The notes: generated from the letters alone by a model not told the origin. A DNA stretch of 64,000 nt from Burkholderia sp. BCC0506 (GCF_902833145.1 NZ_CADFEN010000002.1:62001-126000); one strand, 5' to 3'; shown: positions 51,196-60,534, counted from the first letter of the stretch. Program-made: numbers and translations.

Positions 51196-51436
51196 GGCGT
51201 TGAGGCGGATGAATCGGGCAGTGCGGGGAACGAGCGATGGAACCGGGGCGCTCGGCCCGGGTGCGCTGGTGTCTCGCGGATCACGGTCGGCCTGCCCGGC
51301 ATCGCGCGGTGGCGGCGCCGGCAGGCCTTCGAACGGTACCGGGGCGGCGCGGCTACGCCAACCAATCGATTCGCATTTGCTTATCGTGGTGCGGCCGATA
51401 AGCATCCGGGCTGCCGTCGATGCGTAGAATGCCCGC

Positions 51437-52261
51437 ATGAACCCCTGGATCGCAGTCCTGCCGATGTACAACGTGACGCCGCGCCACGCCACCCTGTGGC
51501 GCGCGTTGCTGCGTGACGCGCTCGACGCGTTCGCGAACGCAGGCGGGCCTGCCGGCGTCGCACTGCCCGACGCGCCGTTCGACGACCTGCATGCACTGTG
51601 GCGGCGCGACGATCTGCTGCTGTCGCAGACCTGCGGCTACCCGTACCGGGTGCTGGGCTTGCGCGACGTCGTGAGCTTGGTTGCGACCCCCATTTTCGAC
51701 GCGGACGGCTGCGATGGGGCGTGCTACAGCAGCGTACTGGTTGTATCGGCGCGGGTGCATGCGGGCGGGGCGACGACGCTCGCCGCCTGCCGCGGGTTGC
51801 GGGCCGCCTTCAACGGCGTGGATTCACACAGCGGGATGAACGCCTTCCGGCACGCGGTCGCGCCGCATGCGCACGACGGGCGGTTCTTCGGCTCGGTCAC
51901 GCCGGTCGGTTCGCACCTGAACGTGCTGCGTGCGCTGGCGTCGGGAGAAGCCGATTGCGCGGCGATCGACTGCGTGACGTTCGCGTACGTGCGCGACGCG
52001 CTGCCCGATCTGCTGACGGACATCCGGATCATCGGCACGACGGCGTCCGCGCCGGGATTGCCGTTCGTTGCATCGCGGGCGTTGCCGGACGCGAAGGTCG
52101 CCGCGCTGCGCGACGCGCTCGATCGCGCGGTCGCAGCCGATGCGCAGCGGGCGCGCGTGCTGAGGCTGAAGGGATTCGAGCGGCTGTCGCCGGCCGACTA
52201 CGACACGATTGCGCGGTTCGAGCGGGAAGCCGTCGCGCACGGCTATCCCGAACTCGCGTGA
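51437..52261 (+). CDS. PhnD-like periplasmic-binding-protein fold protein without signal peptide
   Basis: A 274-residue protein matching PhnD/phosphate-phosphonate-type substrate-binding proteins: LPMYNVTPRHATLWRALL at the start, DDLLLSQTCGYPYR, GLRAAFNGVDSHSGMNAFRH and GSHLNVLRALASGEADCAAID. There is no signal peptide and no ABC permease or ATPase next to it, so it is unlikely to be part of a normal importer. A cytoplasmic ligand-binding or enzyme-like role is possible. Confidence 0.8.
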   Translation: MNPWIAVLPMYNVTPRHATLWRALLRDALDAFANAGGPAGVALPDAPFDDLHALWRRDDLLLSQTCGYPYRVLGLRDVVSLVATPIFDADGCDGACYSSVLVVSARVHAGGATTLAACRGLRAAFNGVDSHSGMNAFRHAVAPHAHDGRFFGSVTPVGSHLNVLRALASGEADCAAIDCVTFAYVRDALPDLLTDIRIIGTTASAPGLPFVASRALPDAKVAALRDALDRAVAADAQRARVLRLKGFERLSPADYDTIARFEREAVAHGYPELA

Positions 52262-52309
52262 CGCACGGCGTGGCGTGCGGCGTGCTGCGACCGCCCGCGC
52301 TGCGTCAGG

Positions 52310-53707
52310 TTACTCCTCGTCCATCAAGCGGACCTTGACCCGCTTGCCCTTGATCTTCCCCGCATTGAGCTTGCGCAGCGCATCGCGCGCGACGCCGCGC
52401 TCGATCGCGACATAGGTCGAGAACTCGGTCACGTTGATCTTGCCGATCTGCTTGCCGTCGAACCCGGCGTCGCCGGTCAGCGCGCCGAGCACGTCGCCCG
52501 GACGGATCTTGTCCTTGCGCCCGCCGAGGATCTGCAGCGTTTCCATCGGCGGCAGCAGCACGCTGTCGTCCGCCGGCGTCAGCTCGGCGAGCGGATGCCA
52601 TTCGACCTCGCGCTTCTGCGCCTGTTCGATCGCGCCGACGCGGCCCATCTCGTCCATGCTCGCGAGGCTCAGCGCCCAGCCGTCCTGATCCGCGCGGCCC
52701 GTGCGGCCGATACGGTGCACGTGCACTTCGGGGTCGGGCGTCACGTCGACGTTGATCACCGCCTCGAGCTGCGCGATGTCGAGCCCGCGCGCGGCGACGT
52801 CAGTCGCCACCAGCACCGAGCAACTGCGGTTCGCGAACTGGATCAGCACCTGGTCGCGCTCGCGCTGGTCGAGCTCGCCGTGCAGCGCGAGCGCGTGGAA
52901 GCCCTGCGCGTGCAGCACGTCGAGCAGGTCGCGGCACTGCTGCTTGGTGTTGCAGAACGCGATCGTGCTCACCGGGCGGTAGTGGTTCAGCAACTGGCCG
53001 ACCGCATGCAGCCGCTCGTCCTCCGTCACTTCGTAGAAGCGCTGGCGGATCTTGCTGTCGTCGTGGCGTTCCGCGAGCTTGATTTCCTTCGGATTGCGCA
53101 GGAACTGCTGGCTCAGCTTCGCGATGCCGTCCGGATAGGTCGCGGAGAACAGCAGCGTCTGGCGCGTCGTCGGGCACATCCGCGCGACTTTCGCGATGTC
53201 GTCGAAGAACCCCATGTCGAGCATCCGGTCGGCTTCATCCAGCACCAGCGTGTTCAGCGCGTCGAGCTTCAGGTTGCCGCGATCGAGGTGATCCATGATG
53301 CGGCCCGGCGTGCCGACGACGATATGCGCGCCGTGCTCGAGGCTCTGCGCCTGTGGACGCATCGGCGTGCCGCCGCAGAGCGTCAGCACCTTCACGTTCT
53401 CTTCGGCGCGCGCGAGGCGGCGCACTTCCTGTGCGACCTGGTCGGCCAGCTCGCGCGTCGGGCAGAGGATCATCGCCTGCACGTCGAAGCGGCGCGCGTC
53501 GAGACGCGCGAGCAGCGCGAGCGAGAACGCGGCGGTCTTGCCGCTGCCCGTCTTCGCCTGCGCGATCAGGTCCTGGCCGGCCAGCGCGACCGGCAGGCTG
53601 GCGGCCTGGATCGGCGTCATGTCGACATAGCCGAGCTGCGCGAGGTTCGCGAGCGTGGCGGGCGTCAGCGGCAGTGCGCTGAACGGCGTGGCGGTCGGTT
53701 GGCTCAA
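52310..53707 (-). CDS. dbpA: DEAD-box ATP-dependent RNA helicase DbpA
   Basis: A 465-residue helicase that acts in assembly of the 50S ribosomal subunit, recognising 23S rRNA hairpin 92. Motifs: AQAKTGSGKTAAF (Walker A), VLDEADRMLDMGF (DEAD), LLFSATYP (SAT) and HVHRIGRTGRADQ (VI). The C-terminal DbpA RNA-binding domain is LQILGGRKDKIRPGDVLGAL...YVAIER. The start is TTG 53707, after GGAGACCTGTC. This TTG overlaps the TGA of the upstream zinc-ribbon gene as TTGA, so its translation is coupled to that gene. Confidence 0.92.
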   Translation of the reverse strand: MSQPTATPFSALPLTPATLANLAQLGYVDMTPIQAASLPVALAGQDLIAQAKTGSGKTAAFSLALLARLDARRFDVQAMILCPTRELADQVAQEVRRLARAEENVKVLTLCGGTPMRPQAQSLEHGAHIVVGTPGRIMDHLDRGNLKLDALNTLVLDEADRMLDMGFFDDIAKVARMCPTTRQTLLFSATYPDGIAKLSQQFLRNPKEIKLAERHDDSKIRQRFYEVTEDERLHAVGQLLNHYRPVSTIAFCNTKQQCRDLLDVLHAQGFHALALHGELDQRERDQVLIQFANRSCSVLVATDVAARGLDIAQLEAVINVDVTPDPEVHVHRIGRTGRADQDGWALSLASMDEMGRVGAIEQAQKREVEWHPLAELTPADDSVLLPPMETLQILGGRKDKIRPGDVLGALTGDAGFDGKQIGKINVTEFSTYVAIERGVARDALRKLNAGKIKGKRVKVRLMDEE

Positions 53708-53901
53708 GACAGGTCTCCGAGGTAGGGGCGGCCTTCCATCTGCTCGTAGAGAACGTTGCCTTCGTCGTCCTCGAAGCGTTCGAGGTAGTTGCGGGCGCCG
53801 CACAGCGGGCAGCGGAACAGCAGCCCCTGGCCTTCGTCCTTGATGACGACGTCGGACTGCTCCCACTGCGTGCCGCAGCTCTGGTTTCGGCAGGTAAACA
53901 C
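53704..53901 (-). CDS. Small zinc-ribbon protein coupled to dbpA
   Basis: A 65-residue protein starting at GTG 53901 after GGAGAAAGACC. Two CxxxxC/CxxC-type pairs, CRNQSCGTQW and CPLCGARN, form a rubredoxin-like zinc ribbon. An acidic tail follows (RFEDDEGNVLYEQMEG). It overlaps the dbpA start by four bases (TTGA). The coupling suggests a function linked to the helicase or ribosome assembly. I know no characterised homologue. Confidence 0.8.
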   Translation of the reverse strand: MFTCRNQSCGTQWEQSDVVIKDEGQGLLFRCPLCGARNYLERFEDDEGNVLYEQMEGRPYLGDLS

Positions 53902-54100
53902 GGTCTTTCTCCAGCTGAATTCGGTTGATGGCGCGCCCGGGCGGGCGCGGCCACGGCGGGCGGCGCTCGCGCGGCTCGGGCGCGGGCCGCACCGGCGGTC
54001 GCTCGGGTTGGGTCGATGCGGGTGATGGATCGGGCGGCGACGGGGTCGCGCGTGCCGCAATTCTAGCGGAAGCCGGTGCTGGCGCCCGGCGCGCGCCACG

Positions 54101-54128
54101 AAAAACGGCCGCCCGGGAGGGCGGCCGT
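54101..54128 (-). terminator. Intrinsic terminator of mqo
   Basis: ACGGCCGCCC and GGGCGGCCGT pair perfectly around a four-base loop. On the minus strand the stem is followed by five T. It lies 50 bp after the mqo stop. Confidence 0.85.
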
Positions 54129-54177
54129 GTCGGGCGGCGCAACGGCGCCGCGCGGGTGTGGCGCGGCGTCGGGCGCG

Positions 54178-55821
54178 TTACAGCGCCATGTCGGCCGACG
54201 CCTTCGCCGGGCGGGCCGGCACGGCGCCGGTGGCCTGCGACGGCATGCCGAGGTCGATCTTCGGCGGCGGCGACAGTTGCAGCACGTCGCTCGTGTAGGT
54301 CCATTCCTCGACGACTTTCGCCGGGCTGTCGTTCAGCTTGGTGCCGTAGCTCGGCACGATCTGGCGGATCTTCTGCTGCCACTCGGGCGTCGCGACCTTG
54401 TCCTTGAACACCTTCTTCAGCAGGTTCAGCATGATCGGCGCGGCGGTCGACGCGCCCGGCGACGCGCCGAGCAGGCCCGCGATGCTGCCGTCCTGCGACG
54501 CGACGATCTCGGTGCCGAGCTTCAGCACGCCGCCCTTGACCGGGTCGCGCTTGATGATCTGCACGCGCTGGCCGGCCTGCCACAGGCGCCAGTCTTCCTT
54601 CTTCGCGTTCGGGAAGTATTCCTTCAGCGCGTTGAAGCGGTCGTCGTCGGACAGCATCAGCTGGCCGGCGAGGTACTGCACGAGCGGGAATTCGTCGACG
54701 CCCACGCGCATCATCGGCGCGACGTTGTGCAGGTTGGTGCTCTTCGCGAGGTCGAAGTACGAGCCGTTCTTCAGGAACTTGGTCGAGAACGTCGCGAACG
54801 GCCCGAACAGGATGATCTTCTTGCCGTCGATGATCCGCGTGTCGAGGTGCGGCACCGACATCGGCGGCGAGCCGACCGACGCCTTGCCGTACGCCTTCGC
54901 GAGGTGCTGCTTCACGACCTCGGGGTTGTCGGTCACGAGGAACGAGCCGCCGACCGGGAATGCGCCGTAGTCCTTCGCTTCGGGAATGCCCGACGCCTGC
55001 AGCAGGTGCAGCGCACCGCCGCCCGCGCCGATGAACACGAACTTCGCGTCGACCGATTGCGGCGGTTCGTCCGAGTGCAGCTTGACCCACGACACGTGCC
55101 ACGTGCCGTCGGCGTTGCGCGAGATCTCGCGCACTTCGCTCGACAGCGACAGCGTGAAGTTCGGCTGCGTCTTCAGGTAGCCGACGAACTGGCGCGTGAT
55201 CTCGCCGAAGTTCACGTCGGTGCCGATCGGCGTCCAGGTGGCGGCGACCTTCTGCGAACGGTCACGGCCGTCCATCATCAGCGGCACCCACTGCTTGATC
55301 TGGTCGTAGTCTTCCGAATACTGCATCCCGCGGAACAGCGGGCTCGCCTGCAGCGCTTCGTAGCGCTTCTTCAGGAAGCGGACGTTGTCGTCGCCCCACA
55401 CGAAGCTCATGTGCGGCGTCGAGTTGATGAACGTGTGCGGGTTCTTCAGCACGCCCTGCTTCACCTGCCACGCCCAGAACTGACGCGAGATCTGGAACGA
55501 CTCGTTGATCTCGATCGCCTTCGAGATGTCGATCTTGCCGTCCGCCTTCTCCGGCGTGTAGTTCAGCTCGGCGAGCGCCGAGTGGCCGGTGCCGGCGTTG
55601 TTCCAGCCGTTCGAGCTTTCCAGCGCGACGCCGTCGAGGCGCTCGACCATCGTCATCGACCAGTCGGGCTGGAGTTCGTGCAGCCAGACGCCGAGCGTCG
55701 AGCTCATGATGCCGCCGCCCACCAGCAGGACGTCGACCTTCTTCGTGTCGGCGGCGTGCGCGGACGATGTCGCGACGCACAGCGCGAGCGCCGACAGTAT
55801 TACCCGTAACGTTTTGATCAC
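54178..55821 (-). CDS. mqo: Malate:quinone oxidoreductase
   Basis: A 547-residue FAD enzyme that oxidises malate to oxaloacetate and reduces quinone in the respiratory chain. Family segments include [19 protein letters not shown] (FAD motif), [38 protein letters not shown] and [15 protein letters not shown]. The start is GTG 55821 with AAGGG upstream. The N-terminus is a clear signal peptide ([20 protein letters not shown]), which is unexpected for an enzyme normally bound to the cytoplasmic face. The upstream region carries an unusual ATCCGG palindrome cluster. Confidence 0.92.
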   Translation of the reverse strand: MIKTLRVILSALALCVATSSAHAADTKKVDVLLVGGGIMSSTLGVWLHELQPDWSMTMVERLDGVALESSNGWNNAGTGHSALAELNYTPEKADGKIDISKAIEINESFQISRQFWAWQVKQGVLKNPHTFINSTPHMSFVWGDDNVRFLKKRYEALQASPLFRGMQYSEDYDQIKQWVPLMMDGRDRSQKVAATWTPIGTDVNFGEITRQFVGYLKTQPNFTLSLSSEVREISRNADGTWHVSWVKLHSDEPPQSVDAKFVFIGAGGGALHLLQASGIPEAKDYGAFPVGGSFLVTDNPEVVKQHLAKAYGKASVGSPPMSVPHLDTRIIDGKKIILFGPFATFSTKFLKNGSYFDLAKSTNLHNVAPMMRVGVDEFPLVQYLAGQLMLSDDDRFNALKEYFPNAKKEDWRLWQAGQRVQIIKRDPVKGGVLKLGTEIVASQDGSIAGLLGASPGASTAAPIMLNLLKKVFKDKVATPEWQQKIRQIVPSYGTKLNDSPAKVVEEWTYTSDVLQLSPPPKIDLGMPSQATGAVPARPAKASADMAL

Positions 55822-56360
55822 AGCAGATCCCTTTTTCAACTTGGATGCATCGGTTTGCCATGCCGCCCGGCGTGCGGTTCCGTTGCGCCGAAACACGGAT
55901 CCGGAGATCCGGATCGCGAATCCGGAATTCCGGATCGGCGCCGTGTGCCGTTGCATTTGCGCACGCGAAGCCATTCGGAAGGACACCTTCGGATCGGCTT
56001 CCCGCGAGCAGGCAAGTGCCTGCGTCGCGACGGTGCGCCACGCGCCCGGGCTCTGGCGGCAAGCCTGAGCGGACGGCGCTCCAGGCTGCGTCGAAAGAGG
56101 CCGCGTGCGACGCGTTTCGCGGGGGCGGGGTGGCAAGGGGCGCGTAATATAACCGAACTCGGACAACGTGTCGCAGGCGACGAATATCCTTGTTTTCGTG
56201 GGGTTTTTTGTGCGTCCGGGTTTCCGGAATGACGGTGCGCGACGCAGGAAAACCGGTGGGGATCGGCGGGGCGGCGGGGGCGGTCATGCACGCCGGGCAC
56301 CGGACCGGCACATCATCGAGTCGCGGCGTTGCACCGCGACTCGTTCACGGTGACATCACT
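55822..56360. other. 540-bp intergenic region upstream of mqo
   Basis: No supported gene. On the mqo side it contains the ATCCGG palindrome cluster at 55897-55935. The 56150-56225 part (ATATAACC... TTGTTTTCGTGGGGTTTTTT) is AT-richer and could hold promoters. The lipoprotein gene at 56361-56666 ends at its right edge. Confidence 0.5.
55897..55935. repeat. Cluster of ATCCGG(A) palindromes upstream of mqo
   Basis: Within 39 bp, CCGG preceded by AT or followed by AT occurs four times, and ATCCGGAATTCCGGAT (55920-55935) is a perfect 16-bp palindrome. It lies about 75-115 bp before the mqo start, in the range of an operator or of a leader hairpin. Confidence 0.5.
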
Positions 56361-56666
56361 TCACTTCGCCCCGCCGTTCCGGCAGAACTGCTCGTAAGCC
56401 TGCGGCGAATTCGCGAAACCCTTCTGCTTCGCGAGTTCCCACGGACGCTCGCATTGCCGGGTCGTTTCGCACCAGGCATAGCCGGCCGAGCCGATGCAAC
56501 CGTGTGCATCGCGATCGCCGCCGACCAGCGGCGGAACCGCTTGCGCGGAAGATTCGGCGGGTGTCGACGCATTGGCCGGCGCGGACGATTGCGCCGCACA
56601 GGCGCTCAATGCGCATGCACAGACGATCGCGGCGGCAAACGACGCGGTGGGAAAGTCACGTTTCAT
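56361..56666 (-). CDS. Small cysteine-containing lipoprotein
   Basis: A 101-residue lipoprotein: the signal ends in the lipobox ALSACAAQ. After an Ala/Ser linker there is a compact cysteine domain, HGCIGSAGYAWCETTRQCERPWELAKQKGF, with a further cysteine in YEQFCRNGG, so two disulphides are likely. GGAG precedes ATG 56666. It probably sits in the periplasm or outer membrane. I cannot name a function. Confidence 0.75.
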   Translation of the reverse strand: MKRDFPTASFAAAIVCACALSACAAQSSAPANASTPAESSAQAVPPLVGGDRDAHGCIGSAGYAWCETTRQCERPWELAKQKGFANSPQAYEQFCRNGGAK

Positions 56667-57027
56667 CGGGTAGCGCTCCATGGGATGACGATCGACGGTG
56701 GATGCCCGTGTGTGGGCGCGTGAAAAACATGAAGTCACGCGTCCGATACTGGCCCGCGCGACGAGAACTTCACCGTGTGCGACGCGAGGCTCGACCGGAT
56801 CGACGACACGCGGGCCGGGCTTCTCGGCACGCGCTCGACGAAGCGGGCGACGGTGCGGGGCGCGATGCTGGTCATAGTCTAGCGCGGCATGACCGGAGAA
56901 ACGAGCTTCACATCGCCCGGCCACCTGAAGCACGGCGCGATCCTGGCGTTCACGTGCAGGAGCGGCAGGAAGGCGTCGCTCGACATCGTCATGATGTCAC
57001 GTCGCAGCCGGGGCGCGCGGCGCTGCT
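56667..57027. other. 360-bp intergenic region
   Basis: I see no supported gene, terminator or repeat in this stretch between the small lipoprotein gene and the MscS gene. Open frames here look like chance high-GC frames. Confidence 0.4.
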
Positions 57028-57897
57028 TCACGAAATCCGCATCCGCGCAGCGTCCGCGCGACGCTCCGCGTCGTGCACGATGTGCAGCTCCCGCGTGCGG
57101 ATCGGCAGCGCGCAATCCGCATCGGCGAGCGTCTTGCGGACCTGGCGCGCGAGGCGCCAGCGCATCGCCCAGAACGTGTCGGTATGCGTCCACACGCGCA
57201 TGTTCGCGATGGCCGTGCTGTCGTCGAAGCGCATCACCATCACGTCCGGCGCGGGATCCTGCAGCACGTCGGGATCGGCCACGGCCAGTGCGCGCAATGC
57301 ATCGAGCGCGCGATCGATGTCGTCATGCACGGACACTTCCACTTCGAGATCGAGACGGCGCGTCGGGTTGCGCGTGTAATTGCGAATCGAACTGCCCCAC
57401 AGCGCGCTGTTCGGCACGTACTCGCAGATACCGTCCGGCTTCGTGAGGCGCGTCATGAACAGCCCGACCTCCTCGACGGTACCCGCGACGCCCGTGCCGC
57501 CGTCGATGTAGTCGCCGACCTTGAACGGCCGCAGCAGCAGAAGCATGATGCCGGCCGCGATGTTCTGCATCGTGCCCTGCAGCGCGAGCCCGATCGCGAG
57601 GCCGGCCGCGCCGAGCACCGCGACGATGCTCGCGGTTTCGATGCCGAGCTGCGACAGCGCGCCGACGATCGCGACGATGCGGATGCCCCACACCGCGACG
57701 TCGCAGAGGATCGGCCGCAGCGTGTCGTCGACACGCTCCTTGTTCGAGAGCAGCCGGTTCAGCCAGTTGCCGACGCGTTTCGACAGCCACCAGCCGGCGA
57801 CGAGCAGCGCCAGCCCGGCGGCCAGCTTGAGGGAAAGGGTGGACAACGCGTTCCACAGGAACGTCCAGCGTTCCGGGTGAAGTTGATCGAGAAACAT
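57028..57897 (-). CDS. MscS-family mechanosensitive channel
   Basis: A 289-residue inner-membrane channel. Three helices lie in the first 130 residues. The pore-lining third helix is GAAGLAIGLALQGTMQNIAAGIMLLLLRPFKVGDYI, followed by the MscS beta domain (GTVEEVGLFMTRLTKPDG, VPNSALWGSSIRNYT). It releases solutes on osmotic downshock. The start at MFLDQLHPERW is preferred over MVSRTLPAAP 66 nt upstream, which lacks similarity. It is a short, small-conductance type. Confidence 0.88.
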   Translation of the reverse strand: MFLDQLHPERWTFLWNALSTLSLKLAAGLALLVAGWWLSKRVGNWLNRLLSNKERVDDTLRPILCDVAVWGIRIVAIVGALSQLGIETASIVAVLGAAGLAIGLALQGTMQNIAAGIMLLLLRPFKVGDYIDGGTGVAGTVEEVGLFMTRLTKPDGICEYVPNSALWGSSIRNYTRNPTRRLDLEVEVSVHDDIDRALDALRALAVADPDVLQDPAPDVMVMRFDDSTAIANMRVWTHTDTFWAMRWRLARQVRKTLADADCALPIRTRELHIVHDAERRADAARMRIS

Positions 57898-58033
57898 GAC
57901 GGGTTCCGGTTTGGAGACAGATGACGCAGCGCCTGGCGCTGCCGGCAGCGTTCGACTGACCATGCGGCGCGGTGGTTCACGCGAATGTGCGGAGGCGTTG
58001 ATTTGATACTCGTACTAAGCGATGGATGGAGAA

Positions 58034-58051
58034 AATAGGATTGGTCCTATT
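58034..58051. repeat. Short perfect inverted repeat upstream of the M23 gene
   Basis: AATAGGA and TCCTATT flank TTGG, about 125 bp before the peptidase start and within an AT-richer region. It may be an operator. It is too short to call more. Confidence 0.3.
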
Positions 58052-58176
58052 CAGCCATTTTGAGCACGCCGATACACTCGCCTTCATGTTGCCGGATCGC
58101 GATGCAGGTTCCTCCGCGATATCCGGCTCTCTCCCGGTTTTTCATTTTTCATCGATAGATAGCGAGTGACGACGTC

Positions 58177-59550
58177 ATGCGGTTAGACCTGCGTTTCCGT
58201 CTCGCACGCGAACAAGGTCAACCCGTGCGACGCGCCGTTCGCTGTGTTCCGTTTCGCCGCGCGCTGCTGCGCGGTGCTGTCGCGGCGGCTTGCGCGGCCG
58301 GCGCGCACGCCGGGATCGCGCAGGCGTCTCACGACGCCGTGCCGGTCGCGCCCGTGTCAGCGGAAACGACCGACCTTGTCGACGTGCCCTTTTTCAATTC
58401 CGCGCGCACGACGTGGGGCGGCCTGCGCGCATCGTCCGCGGCGCCGCTCGACGTTGCTTATGCGTCGCATGCGTTGAATGTGCCGGCAGGCACCGAGCGC
58501 GACGATCCGGTCGCGCGCTTCGGCGCCTGCGTCGCGTATCGCGTGCTGTGCGAGACGGCGCGCGGTGCGGTCGAACGCGGCTATGCGTCACGGTTCGATT
58601 ACGGGCTGGCGTCGGCGCTGCCCGCGACGGGTGCGCAGCCGGCGTTCGCGCGCGGTCCGGTCGACCTGGCATCCGCCGGGCCGTTCACGCTCGCGTTGCC
58701 GGATCGCGGCACGCATGCCGGCGCGATCGTCGGCAGCCTGCGCGCGTCGCTGGCGCGCGCCGATCTGCCGGCCGGCGTCGCCGCGCAGATCGTCCGCATG
58801 CTGGCCGGGCGCGTCGATCCGAAGCAGCGCGGCGCGCATGGCGATACTTTCCGTGTGGCATTCGAGCCCGACCACGACGCAACGCGGCCGGGCCGCGTGC
58901 GCGTGACGGCGTTCGACATCCGTTTTCGCGGGCAGCGCGTCGCCGGCGTGTGGTTCGTCCCGCAGGCAGGCTCGCCGGGTGCCTACTACGATCTCGACGG
59001 CATGCCGCTCGCCGGCGCGCGCTTCGCGATGCCGGTCGCCGCGACACGCATCAGCTCGCGATTCGGCGAGCGCGTGCATCCGGTGAGCGGCGCGCGTCAC
59101 GTGCATTCGGGCGTCGATCTCGCGGCGCCGGCGGGCCGCGCCGTGCATGCGTCGGAGCACGGCGTCGTCGCGTTCATCGGCACCGAGCCGCGCGGCTACG
59201 GCAAATACGTGGTGATTCGGCATGACGGCGGCTACGCGTCGTACTACGCGCATCTATCCGCGTTCGAGCCGACGCTGCGAACCGGTGCGCGTGTGATGCG
59301 CGGTCAGCGCGTCGGCGCGGTCGGCAGCACGGGGACCGCGACCGGTCCGCATCTGCACTTCGAGGTGCGCCGGCATGCCCGCCTCGTCGATCCGATCGAA
59401 CTCGTGCACGCGGCCAGAGCGGCGAAACTGAAGGGCGCGCAGCGCGTGGCGTTCAACCGCGTGGCGCGCGATGCGCGCACGCAACTGGCGTCGGCCACGT
59501 TCGCGCAACCGGTGGCGATGTCGAAGGCTGTCGCGCTGCAGGCGGGGTGA
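58177..59550 (+). CDS. M23 (LytM) family metallopeptidase
   Basis: A 457-residue exported protein. A long basic N-terminus leads to a signal-like segment (LLRGAVAAACAAGAHAGIA). A middle domain is followed by the LytM peptidase: HVHSGVDLAAP (zinc His and Asp), YYAHLS and HLHFEVR (zinc and catalytic His), all intact. Such enzymes cut peptidoglycan cross-bridges in growth or division, or serve as activators. The zinc residues are complete, so catalysis is likely. No partner gene is adjacent. Confidence 0.87.
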   Translation: MRLDLRFRLAREQGQPVRRAVRCVPFRRALLRGAVAAACAAGAHAGIAQASHDAVPVAPVSAETTDLVDVPFFNSARTTWGGLRASSAAPLDVAYASHALNVPAGTERDDPVARFGACVAYRVLCETARGAVERGYASRFDYGLASALPATGAQPAFARGPVDLASAGPFTLALPDRGTHAGAIVGSLRASLARADLPAGVAAQIVRMLAGRVDPKQRGAHGDTFRVAFEPDHDATRPGRVRVTAFDIRFRGQRVAGVWFVPQAGSPGAYYDLDGMPLAGARFAMPVAATRISSRFGERVHPVSGARHVHSGVDLAAPAGRAVHASEHGVVAFIGTEPRGYGKYVVIRHDGGYASYYAHLSAFEPTLRTGARVMRGQRVGAVGSTGTATGPHLHFEVRRHARLVDPIELVHAARAAKLKGAQRVAFNRVARDARTQLASATFAQPVAMSKAVALQAG

Positions 59551-59658
59551 TCGGTGCGGAGCGCGTTGCGCGGTTGACGAATCTCGACAGTCAGCACCCG
59601 CGCACGATTACCGATAATGCGGGCGTGCGATGGCCGTGATGATTGGACGTGTGAGGAT

Positions 59659-59711
59659 GCGGGTATGCGATCGGCCATGGCACGCGTCGTCGCGGCCGAT
59701 CGCATACCCGC
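59659..59711. repeat. Perfect 18-bp inverted repeat between convergent genes
   Basis: GCGGGTATGCGATCGGCC (59659-59676) and its exact complement (59694-59711) flank a 17-base loop. It lies between the M23 peptidase gene (+) and the lectin gene (-). There is no T-run. It is unusually long and perfect for a terminator and may be a transcription barrier or a protein-binding site. Confidence 0.7.
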
Positions 59712-59755
59712 TGCGCGAGCCGGCGCTCGCGGAGGGCGGAGCCGCACGGGCCCAT

Positions 59756-59777
59756 CGCCACGCCGGGCGGCGTGGCG
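59756..59777. terminator. Hairpin after the bclB-type lectin gene
   Basis: CGCCACGCC and GGCGTGGCG pair perfectly around GGGC, 23 bp beyond the lectin stop. No T-run, so it is a probable rather than classical terminator. Confidence 0.45.
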
Positions 59778-59799
59778 ACGCTCGTCAGGCTGCCGCGAC

Positions 59800-60534
59800 T
59801 TAACCCAGCGGCCAGTTCAGGATCGCGATCCCGTCGTTGTAGTCGCCGTCACCGCCATCTTCCGACCCGACCAGCCCGAAGTAGGTCTTCTTGAAGATGT
59901 CGACCTGACGCGAACCGATCTTCGACGGCTTGCCGTTCGCCGTCACGACCACGCGCACCTTCCCCTTGCCGGAGTTCACGATCTGCGTGTTCAGGTTCGC
60001 GTCCTGCGTGCCGGTGCCCTGGAACGTCGCGGCCGGCTTCGGGTTGTCGTCGACGAAGACCTCGATCGTCTGCTGCGCGGACGAATTGACCAGCGCGGTC
60101 ACGCCGAAGGCGATGTTCGGCGGCAGGTTGAAGACGCCGTCGCGTTCGCCGCCGCCGCTCGGCGTGGGCGCCGGCGGCACGGGTTGCGGCGTCGCTTTCG
60201 AGAAGTAATTGACCACCGCGCCGACGCCGAACTTCGCCGCGGCGCCGGGCAGCACACCCGGCGCGCCCGCCCACGTCACCGTGCAGGCAACGACCTCGCC
60301 TGCCGCATCGGTTTTCACCTTGTTCTGCCAACTGCCGACGTCGAAGCTGTACGGGATCGTCGCGATATCGACGAATACGTCGTATTGCGGCAGTTTCTCG
60401 ACCAGCTGCGCGGTCATGAACTGACGCATCCGGTCGAGCACGGCCTGATCGCCGTTGGCCTGCACGGCCGTGGCGTCGTTGCCCGCGAGTTGCAGCAGTG
60501 CGTACAGATCGTCGTGGGTAAAGGGTTGTGACAT
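59800..60534 (-). CDS. bclB: Calcium-dependent PA-IIL-type lectin with extra N-terminal domain (BclB-like)
   Basis: A 244-residue lectin. The C-terminal 115 residues (FNLPPNIAFGVTALVNSS to the end) form a PA-IIL/BclA-type domain with the double-calcium motif GDGDYNDGIAILNWPLG and the terminal glycine that completes the site in the neighbouring subunit. Residues 1-115 form a separate domain (PFTHDDLYALLQLAG...) joined by a Pro-rich linker (QPVPPAPTPSGGG). The size fits BclB of B. cenocepacia (about 245 residues, as I recall). ATG 60534 follows GACGAGGACGAC. It should bind fucose/mannose-type sugars. Confidence 0.85.
   Translation of the reverse strand: MSQPFTHDDLYALLQLAGNDATAVQANGDQAVLDRMRQFMTAQLVEKLPQYDVFVDIATIPYSFDVGSWQNKVKTDAAGEVVACTVTWAGAPGVLPGAAAKFGVGAVVNYFSKATPQPVPPAPTPSGGGERDGVFNLPPNIAFGVTALVNSSAQQTIEVFVDDNPKPAATFQGTGTQDANLNTQIVNSGKGKVRVVVTANGKPSKIGSRQVDIFKKTYFGLVGSEDGGDGDYNDGIAILNWPLG

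Noticed and set aside
53708-55102. N-terminal extension of the dbpA frame far upstream to 55102
   Set aside because: The extension is antisense-like and overlaps the zinc-ribbon and mqo genes. Helicase similarity begins at the TTG at 53707 with a good ribosome site.
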